Both the position numbers and the translations under genes were made by a program. A stretch of 64,000 nt of DNA from Diploptera punctata (lineage: Eukaryota > Arthropoda > Insecta > Blattodea > Blaberidae): positions 2,303,501 to 2,367,500 of the forward strand of contig JASPKZ010003845.1 in NCBI GenBank assembly GCA_030220185.1, in the 5' to 3' direction. Of this stretch, positions 56,735 through 64,000 are shown one piece after another. Under the pieces are notes generated by a model. The model did no database searches. It saw only the letters and a list, made by a program, of their open reading frames with translations, and was not told the origin of the DNA. Every line of letters starts with the position of its first letter. Position 1 is the stretch's first letter.

Positions 56735-58274
56735 CACTGCTCAAAACAATTAGAGGAACACTTGTAATAAATTGAATAAGTAATTGTTTTTTAAAGCTGT
56801 GATGCTGAAAGTTGGACAATATGTAAATTAAATTATTAATTTTATCATTGGATACAAATTTTAAAGATCCATGGCCTAAATACAGAGAAATTACCTCAAA
56901 TAACAAATATAGAGAGTTTTTTTATTTTGGAAGGCACTGGCCACTTCTAATTCGTAAGCTTCCTGATGTTGTTATAGTGATGAATGTTGATTATTACCTT
57001 GTTTATTGAAGTCTCTGACAAAATGAGGCATTTAAATGAGGTTGAAGTGTATCATGCTCTACATCTTTTACGACAAGGCAAATCTCTGCGACAAGTGGCT
57101 AGAGAGCTTGGGGTTTCTCCTTCCGTGGTGTCGAGGTTACGCAACAGGCACAGAGAGACAGGTCAGTGTTGTAGAAGACGTGGCCAGGGCCGTAAATTTA
57201 AAACAAGCCCCCAGGATGACAGATACGTTGTTCTTTCTGCTCTTCGACAGCGTACAAAAACTGCAAAAGATCTACAGAATGACCTTCATATGGCTTCCGG
57301 AATCCGAGTTTCAGACCAAACCATAAAGAACAGATTAAGGAAAGAGAATATTCGTCCAAAAAGGCCCGTTAAAAAACCACGATTAACAAATGGACATAAG
57401 GTAGCAAGACGTACGTATGCTGAAAACCATGGTGATGGAACCTGAACCAGTGGGAGTCTGTGCTCTTCTCGGACGAATCCAGGTATCGTCTTACATGTTG
57501 TGATGGTCGATTGAGGGTGTGGGGACGGCCAGGAGAAAGATTTTCTGCAGAGGCTGTACAGGAAATTGATAGATTCGGAGGAGGTTCCATAATGGTGTGG
57601 GCCGGAGTTATGTACAACAATCGTACGGACCTTGTACTTGTTCCCCAGCGACTGAATGCTGTCCGGTATATCGAGCACGTTCTGGAAGAGCATGTAGTAC
57701 CTGCTGCCATTGGAGTAGGCCCTGGATTTCTGTTTATGCAGGATAATGCCAGGGCACATTCTGCGGCTGTCACCAGGGATTTCCTGAGGAGGAATGAAAT
57801 TAAGGTAATGGAGTGGCCAGCGGTCAGCCCAGACCTCAACCTTTTGAACACTTGTGGGATCTTCTAGACAGGAAGGTCAGGAACCGACATCAAGCTCCAC
57901 AAACTCAGCAGCAACTTGGAGATGCTCTGAAGGAGGAATGGGAGAATATCCCGCAAGAGGAAATCCAGAATCTTATTGGGAGCATGCCACGAAGGTGCCA
58001 AACTGTCATCGAATGTCGTGGAGGCCGTACACGATACTAACTCTATATAACGAGTGTTTAACTTTGAAAAATAAGCACAAGATTCAATTGCTTACATAGC
58101 GGAATTATTTGAAAAGTTAATTGTCAGCGTTATTCATTTGTTTTTACTGACATGAGCAATAAATAAATAAATAAATAACCACAAATAATGTACTTTATTA
58201 ATTTCATGTTTGTACCTTTATCCAATGAAAAAATATTTGCATATTTCACAGAGTTCCTCTAATTGTTTTGATCA

Positions 58275-58277
<3 letters not shown>
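56735..58277 (+). mobile_element. Tc1-like transposon, 1543 bp
   Basis: Ends CACTGCTCAAAACAATTAGA and, inward from the right, CACTGATCAAAACAATTAGA; both continue GGAAC. TA lies at both flanks (56733-56734 and 58278-58279). One transposase gene fills the middle. Length and layout are normal for Tc1, so the copy is complete but for two frameshifts. Confidence 0.92.
57023..58040 (+). pseudogene. Tc1 transposase (DD34E), two frameshifts
   Basis: Starts MRHLNEVEVYHALHLLRQGK at 57023. An N-terminal helix-turn-helix (SLRQVARELGVSPSVVSRL), a GRPR-like basic linker, a second HTH region (SDQTIKNRLRKENI) and the DDE domain follow: LFSDESRY, FLFMQDNARAH and PDLNPFEHLWD across the second frameshift. Spacing between the second and third acidic residues is 34. 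Breaks: one indel near 57437 (frame closes after ENHGDGT, resumes at NQWESVLFSDES) and one near 57840. Ends CRGGRTRY. Nearly intact otherwise, so inactivation is recent. Confidence 0.9.

Positions 58278-58313
<36 letters not shown>
58278..58313. repeat. (TA)n microsatellite
   Basis: Continuation of the (TA)n target after the Tc1 element. Confidence 0.9.
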
Positions 58314-58315
<2 letters not shown>

Positions 58316-59204
58316 CCTATATGTATTATATATTATATAATATGTGTAAAAATATACACATTTTCCTTTGGACTAATGGCAAAGAATCGTCCTAATCGTA
58401 AAATAAAATCAATACCTGTGACTTTCCATTAAAACGTGATTTAAATAAATTGTAGATATTACTGACTCTCAGTCAGTCAAAATTTGAAATCTACGTCGCG
58501 TGTAAAGACAAAAAGGAACTGAATATTCAATTCTCTTGTATGACGTAAGTAAAAGAATGGGTTTTGTTTCAACAAGTAGACAAATACTTAAGGTAGTGAA
58601 TAATGCCTTGTTTAACCAGGTGGGAGGAGGTTATTTGCGATAAGAGACTTAATAGGGATGGAGACCGAGTTTACCTAACCGATTTTCCAGGTCACTCCTT
58701 TAATTTTCGCATTACATCACATCCCCGCTTTTTTAATCGTCTAACGTTCGGCTATCACATTTTTACGATGATAGGCTACCTGCAAGGTGTATCAGAAATA
58801 TGGTTACACGTTGTGGGGTTATTTGAAGGAGAAGATTTATTCCTGCAAACTACTAGCTGTCGACATTGCAAAAAATAAAACACAGAAACTGAAAACTTTG
58901 TTCCTTGCACGAATTACAATTTTGACATATAAGGGTTTAGGGCAAAAGTGGATCAAGTTCATATAAGGGGAAATTACTAGTTTTATGTGAATTTGGGGTC
59001 AAAATTGTACATATTTATTCAGAGTAATGGTGAATAAATACGTATAGGCCATATTTGGGATTTTGTCACTGTTAAAAAGTAAGGGTTAATTCTTCATATG
59101 CAATTAAATTAAGGAACTTTAACTTTATATCAGTTTTTTTCCGCAAAAGTTTTAAACATATGACTTTGTCTATTTTTTTGCTCTACAGACCTTCATATAT
59201 ATAT
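58314..59204. other. No gene recognised
   Basis: A 91-codon frame at 58603-58878 has no domain, homologue in the window or codon signature that supports it; otherwise AT-rich. Confidence 0.45.
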
Positions 59205-59428
59205 GTGTGTGTGGAAAGCAACGGGAAGTTATCACACCTATAATTCCCTAGTAAAGCTGCAAAGCATAGCATTTAAATGCTATGATTGCAGTGAAAGACC
59301 TGCCTTCGAGCAGAGTTACTATGGATGTATATATATATAGTAATTCTGCCCGAAGGCAGGTCCTTCACTGCAATCATAGCATTTTCATGTTATGCTTGCA
59401 GCTTTACTAGGGAATTGTGTAGGTGTCG
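59205..59428. mobile_element. Inverted pair of SINE-A 3' ends
   Basis: Plus half 59211-59323 (GTGGAAAGCAACGGGAAG to ACTATGGATG) and minus half 59337-59428 (AGTAATTCTGCCCGAAGG to TGTCGTAGCT), tail to tail across a short (TA)n. Confidence 0.75.
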
Positions 59429-59431
59429 TAG

Positions 59432-59432
<1 letters not shown>

Positions 59433-59481
<49 letters not shown>
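59433..59481. repeat. (TA)n microsatellite
   Basis: About 49 bp of alternating TA. Confidence 0.95.
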
Positions 59482-59486
<5 letters not shown>

Positions 59487-59509
59487 AATGTATATCTGTC
59501 TGTCTGCTT

Positions 59510-60065
59510 GTCCTTTATATATGACGATAGTCTATCATTCCTCCAAATGTGATGGGGCTTTTTGCAAAATGTTCAGGAGTTTCCCGGGAATGTTTTAGAC
59601 TATAAGAAAATTATAATACTCAACTCCTTCACCCTTAAAAATCACCCTTTGTAGAGTAAAGCGTGTTTTTATCGGAACTTTTTGGACGATTAAATGATTT
59701 ATGCTCCCTAAAGCATAACATATACACCAAATTAATACACAGAATTGAATATCTCAAAAAAAACCTACAAAAAATCTGCGACAGCGTATGTTTATCGTTT
59801 ACGGATAACTCGTAACAATTTTTATTTTTCAGCTCATTGATGCCAAGAAGATCGGGATGACTACATTCTCGGGTAAGCGTAGCAGTGCACGGCGTGTGTT
59901 CTTTTACGAATAACTCTCATTAATCATTTTTGTCTTTCAGCTCATTTATGACAAGAAGATTTCTAAAAATAATTACGATATACATTTGTAACTATTTTTT
60001 TCTACTTATTCAACTAAACATTCAATTTATTTAGCCGTAGCAGCACACGCACGCCGGGTATTAGC
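59510..60065 (-). repeat. Second copy of the tandem-array element
   Basis: Minus-strand match to 24580-24960 (CAAAAAGCCCCATCAC..., AAGGGTGAAGGAGTTGAGTA) followed by about two units of the 140-bp repeat (CTGAAAGACAAAAATGATTA, CCCGGCGTGCG). Confidence 0.65.
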
Positions 60066-60174
60066 GAGTATATCATAAATCAATTAATGACTTCACAACG
60101 TGTTAATAATTATGCTTGGATGTAAATGGCGAACCTTTTGAGGAAATAAAATGACTTATCAAAATCGTATTTTA

Positions 60175-60440
60175 AGCCGTGGTCCAATTGTGATAGAACC
60201 CGACGTTTCGTCTAGTTCTGCGGTAGACATCCTCAGGAGACTATGCACGCTCTCTTTGAACTATATAGCTGACAGCTATAGACTGTATACAGAGACCAAA
60301 CACATTCTCCTGAGGATGTACACCGCAGCAGCAGACGAAACGTTGAGTTTCATCTCAACTGGACCACGCCCATTCAGCCCGGAAGACGATTTAAGAATCA
60401 AGATACCAGCTTTGAAAGCCTACAACGTTACGCGGGTGAA
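60175..60440. mobile_element. Penelope-type palindromic repeat E
   Basis: Inverted arms around an ~80-bp centre. Left arm (minus) and right arm (plus) both carry a C-T-G-A-G-G-A...GACGAAACG core, and the right side continues to GGACCACG and CAGCTTTGAAAGCCTACAAC, the family tail. Confidence 0.65.
60202..60236 (-). ncRNA. Hammerhead-ribozyme-like core in repeat E (left arm)
   Basis: Minus strand: CUGAGGA (60236 to 60230), one U, stem II GUCUA/UAGAC with loop CCGCAGAAC, GAAA, CGUC. Stem I CUC/GGG is short. The plus-strand arm at 60310-60345 has the same order with a weakened stem II and GUU as cleavage triplet. Confidence 0.5.
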
Positions 60441-60569
60441 TTTAAAATTTACCGACAAACTTTCATAGGTTCTTCAGCGATGTTTACTGAGTGTTTCGAT
60501 ATAAGGAACCCTTTATCTCCGCTGACTCATTACCGAGTATTTACATTGTTTTCGTTTTGTGCGAAGCCC

Positions 60570-61085
60570 TCCTTGCCACTAATAATTTGCAGGCGTATGT
60601 GATTTCAACATGATGGCACATCAGAACATTTTGCAGTGAATGTTAGGGGATACCAAATAGAATGCAGAAGATGGAACATGATTCTGAAAGACCTTCATAG
60701 TTTTTAATCACTTGAAGTTTCTTAAACAGAATTTTAATTTAGTTGAGGACGACTGCTATATCAGGTACCTATTTTAATATTTTAACATTATATTGCAAAA
60801 ACTGAACGGTGTTTTACAATGGATTTTAGAAGTATTGAGGGAATACCTCGACGAAGAGTTCTTGCAAAGATGGATTGGTCATGGTGGTTCTGGTCCATAT
60901 CATCAGATCTGACACCGATGGAAATTTTCTTCTGGAGTCACCTGGTTGTTAGGATTGTAGCAGCCGCTGACTACGAGCACCAATCTCCTTGGAAGCTAGA
61001 TCGTGTGCGAGAGTCCATAAGACGTCGCGGTCGCTGTGAAGTTTGTCGTGATCATGACGGTGGACATTATGAACAATTACTTTAA
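60570..61085 (+). pseudogene. mariner-type transposase, catalytic C-terminal half
   Basis: FQHDGTSEHF (second catalytic aspartate region), then after an insert of about 190 bp SSDLTPMEIFFWSHL (third acidic block), LVVRIVAAADYEHQSP, VRESIRRRGRCEVC and the end HDGGHYEQLL. Frames shift between the blocks. TIRs not found. Confidence 0.65.
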
Positions 61086-61689
61086 ACAGTCTAACAGAGC
61101 AATTTGAAAACAATCGTATTCCGAATAAAGAGTGAAGGAGTACTTTTTAAAGATGATTGATCACCATGTTGTGGCGACCAGTAGAAAGAGGATGTTTAAA
61201 GATGTTAGATAGGAATGGACCCTGGTAGGTCGTAGTCTTGGGTTCGGTTGGCTCTATAGTTTACCACTTACTCTCTATAGGGAGACAAATGAGTAATTCT
61301 AATAATATTTAAAATGAACACACCATTTAAGCAATGGATCAATTCTTTATTTATTAATTATGTTTAGGCACTAATATTTTTTCAACACAATTGTTCAGAT
61401 TTGTGGCGCTATTTTCATATTCCGCTTTAACGAACTTTTCTTAAACATTTTATATTCAAACGTTTTGAGCTGATTATTCAGTCTATTAGTTATTGAGCAT
61501 AATAGATTGCGACTAAACACTCGCAGTACCTTAAAACTCGAATTTACAAAGGTATAAATTGGAACAAATGTGTCCATAGTAAAAAAGTACGGAAAGAGCT
61601 AGTTGAGAACGCCAAAACATTCTCCAATTGAAGCTGTAGCGCCTTATTAAGAAGAAGAAGATACATCGATACGAACCAAATATGACGAT
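61086..61689. other. Nothing recognised
   Basis: AT-rich; short GAAGAAGAAG run at about 61650-61660, too short to call a LINE tail. Confidence 0.4.
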
Positions 61690-61985
61690 TAAGTCTTTTA
61701 TTTTCGCATTTCAAAGTTTAATGGTCAGATTTCACTGATTTTTGGACAATATCTACCCCATTTTATTTTAATAAAATATACCGAGTTTCGTTGCAAAACA
61801 TCGAAAATTGTAACCGATAGAGCAATTTTAAAATGTTTGTTTAATTACAACTAATGGTTTTAGAGCAAAATAGATAGCGGCAAACACGCGTGTATTCGAA
61901 TGCAACGTTATGTCAAAATTTCAAGTCAATCGACCGACTATTTTTCGATTTTTGCGAGTACAAACATACGCAGGCTAATTTTTAT
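61690..61985. repeat. Interspersed repeat related to 47640-47927
   Basis: AATGGTCAGATTTCACTGAT, GTAACCGATAGAGCAATTTT and GTCAATCGACCGAC; similar order at 47.6 kb. Confidence 0.4.
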
Positions 61986-62104
61986 AATTATATAAAAATT
62001 AACAATCGAAATATGTACATATACGATGACAAGATTCCCTATAATGCATAATAGGATGCATTTTCAGAGGTGGGTCTACGCTTATTCAATTGTTAATTAA
62101 AATA

Positions 62105-62663
62105 CACCGTGTCCCATTGAAACGTTCCATATTTTAATTAATCATAACTCTCAAAGTATGCGGAATTGTGAAATGAGGTTTGTATTAAAAGAAAGAGAAA
62201 CTCAAAGAATTTTTGTTTTCATTGTTTCAGCTAATTCAACTGTCTCGCATGTTGACAATGACATAAAACAAAATGGCGACTCCTCAGCAACGAGCACAAG
62301 CTGTTTTCTGGTATGTAAAAGACCGTGTGTTTGCGACTCCAGTACAATATATTAATAATTTACGAATCCCGTATTCTTGACACAATTGCAACAGTACCAA
62401 TGGATATATTGGACAGAACGTGGCACGAAATCGAATACAGACTTGATATTGTTCCTGCTACTAATGGTGCACATATAGAGGTGTTTTAGTGTGTGGCAAT
62501 GAAAATTCGAGTTTCTGTATCGTTTAATACCGGCCTCATTTCATAGTTTCGCATAAAGTGATCCCACAACAGGCCTCAGGAGGCCCTTGGGTAGTAGGAG
62601 GTTAAGGCATATTTTGTTAATTATGATTAATTAAAATGTGGAAGGTTTGAATGGGACACCCAG
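62105..62663 (+). mobile_element. mariner-type MITE keeping both ends of its gene
   Basis: Ends CACCGTGTCCCATTGAAACG and inward CTGGGTGTCCCATTCAAACC with ATTTTAATTAATCATAA inside both; TA at each flank. The start MATPQQRAQAVFWYVKD (62273) and the end DILDRTWHEIEYRLDIV...TNGAHIEVF (stop 62487-62489) survive with the middle deleted. A SINE-D fragment interrupts it at about 62555-62612. Confidence 0.78.
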
Positions 62664-62999
62664 TACATTTTAAGAGAGATGGACAACAGACGAGAGCAGT
62701 AATCGATCAGCTGGTCAGCAGAGCTTGAAGCTACAACTACTTGTCACTTACAGGCGCTAGTTTTGCTTCTTCATTTATTACCACGATACTCCTAACTCGA
62801 CGCCAAGCTTTTATTTATTACATCCATTGCTGTGGAGACATTTTTTTGGTTCCTAATTTTATAATAATACACATTAAACCATCTGTGTCTACCGCACTAG
62901 TTGAGGTGGTACCATGCCTGGATCCTGGATAAAATTAGATTATTTTTAATGACAGATGTGTCATTCCTAATATAGTAGACATTTCCAGTAACACCATAT
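62664..62999. other. Nothing recognised
   Basis: AT-rich spacer before the (AAT)n tract. Confidence 0.4.
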
Positions 63000-63056
<57 letters not shown>

Positions 63057-63081
63057 GTAATAATAATAATAATAATAATAA
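63000..63081. repeat. (AAT)n, tail side of RTE fragment
   Basis: About 80 bp of AAT units with one AGT, starting at the RTE 3' terminus. Confidence 0.95.
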
Positions 63082-63775
63082 ACTCACTGGCACCATTGAA
63101 ACAGTAGGTTCATGGCCGCGTGGAAGCTCTCCATACATCCCTATCCTAAGCTAATGTTTTCAAATAATTCACTGTATAATCTACTTCTCTCAAATCATGA
63201 TTAAGTTATTCTCCCACCTCACTCTTGGTCTACCAACTGGTTTTCCTACAAGAAGCTTCCATGCAAGTCTTTCATTCTCAATTCGTGCCACATGTCCTGC
63301 CCAGATCAAATATACGAGACCATGTAGTTCACTGTTATTAAATCTTCTCCATTCACCTATCTGTTCATCTCTTTGGTCCAAAAAATGTTCCTAAGAACTT
63401 TATTCTCAAATACTCGTAATCTCACTTCCTCCCTTAAAGAAAGAGTCCATGTTTCGTATCCATATAATATGACTGGTAGAATAACAGTTTTATACATTTT
63501 CAGTATAACGTTTTTTTGGAAGGAGTTGGGACGCCAAGAGCACGCATTTCCAGAATTCAGCCTATGTTTAATTCCTTTGTGCATCTCATTCCTATTTGTG
63601 GTCAATGTTCCTAGGTATTTGAATTCAGCCACTTCCTCAAAATGTCCATCATTTGTCATTTGCTGTCCATTTCCATTATATAATGTATTTCTATGCGCGA
63701 CCATATGTTTAGTTTAACTAATATTTACTTCCAGTCCCAATTTCTTAGTGTTACTAAATTAGTGTGTGCGTTTTG
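63082..63775 (-). pseudogene. RTE fragment bounded by (AAT)n on both sides
   Basis: Minus strand, C-terminal third of the RTE ORF: NGNGQQMTNDGHFEEVAEFK, MYKTVILPVILYGYETWTLS, KVLRNIF, LVYLIWAGHVARIENE and WKLLVGKP. The 5' truncation coincides with a second (AAT)n tract at 63777. Fewer breaks than most copies. Confidence 0.85.
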
Positions 63776-63776
63776 G

Positions 63777-63848
<72 letters not shown>
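63777..63848. repeat. (AAT)n, 5' truncation side of RTE fragment
   Basis: About 72 bp of uninterrupted AAT units. Confidence 0.95.
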
Positions 63849-63849
<1 letters not shown>

Positions 63850-64000
63850 TATAATGAGGATCTTACATAGGAGGATCTTAATTCTTCTCGACTATATTCT
63901 TGATTTCAGGTGTTACCTATATCTATCTTTGAGTAGAAAAGAAGGCTTCGTGGTATTTACTCTCCAAATATAAATAAAGCTTTATTATTATTTTTCACGA
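63849..64000. other. Nothing recognised
   Basis: AT-rich end of the window. Confidence 0.4.

Noticed and set aside
57286..57851. Two long minus-strand frames
   Set aside because: Antisense shadows of the Tc1 transposase.
58603..58878. 91-codon open frame on the plus strand
   Set aside because: No domain, repeat match or regulatory context; length is within chance expectation for 64 kb in six frames.

Overview
The window looks like intergenic DNA from a large, AT-rich insect genome. Cockroach or termite is my best guess, from the density of RTE/BovB-type LINEs, several tRNA-headed SINE families, Tc1/mariner and hAT relics and long (TAA), (CA)(TA) and (GAA) tracts; the species is inferred, not shown. 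I found no intact host gene, rRNA, functional tRNA or CRISPR array. Nearly every long reading frame is a transposon relic or a low-complexity shadow.

Layout. 0-5.2 kb: two LINE fragments joined head to head by (TTA)n, then a full-length 3.24-kb RTE-type LINE (minus strand, 1927-5170) with a 13-bp target duplication and only two coding lesions. 5.2-12 kb: tRNA-like SINEs, large microsatellites and 5'-truncated LINE 3' ends. 12.3-14.1 kb: a three-level nest (LINE in hAT in SINE) with target duplications at two levels. 14.5-17.7 kb: a LINE tail split by a SINE with clean TSD, then a longer reverse-transcriptase relic. 17.8-20.7 kb: a degenerate pogo-like element carrying a 517-bp near-perfect palindrome. 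20.9-29.3 kb: SINEs, LINE ends, and a DNA transposon family I do not recognise (about 22.8-26.4 kb) invaded by a G/T-rich TTAGG-like tract and a ~140-bp tandem repeat. 29.6-36.7 kb: mariner remnants, two palindromic Penelope-like repeats with hammerhead-ribozyme-like cores, a possible solo LTR, and a TIR element with a zinc-finger protein gene. 38-50 kb: a second copy of the unrecognised transposon, SINE/LINE mosaics, a perfect 203-bp tandem duplication and mariner-type MITEs. 50-64 kb: a 2.49-kb hAT, a TIR element with a C-x-HH-type transposase relic, a 1.54-kb Tc1 element, another hammerhead-like repeat, and an RTE fragment bounded by (TAA)n on both sides.

The best candidate for something new is the set of palindromic Penelope-type repeats at 30.56-31.06, 34.82-35.07 and 60.18-60.44 kb (degenerate at 10.99, 36.54 and 49.09 kb). 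They share a C-U-G-A-N-G-A / stem II / G-A-A-A core, always with one extra U before stem II, so each hairpin could encode a self-cleaving RNA on either strand. A second theme is that simple repeats here are both made by LINE 3' tails and used as LINE truncation points.
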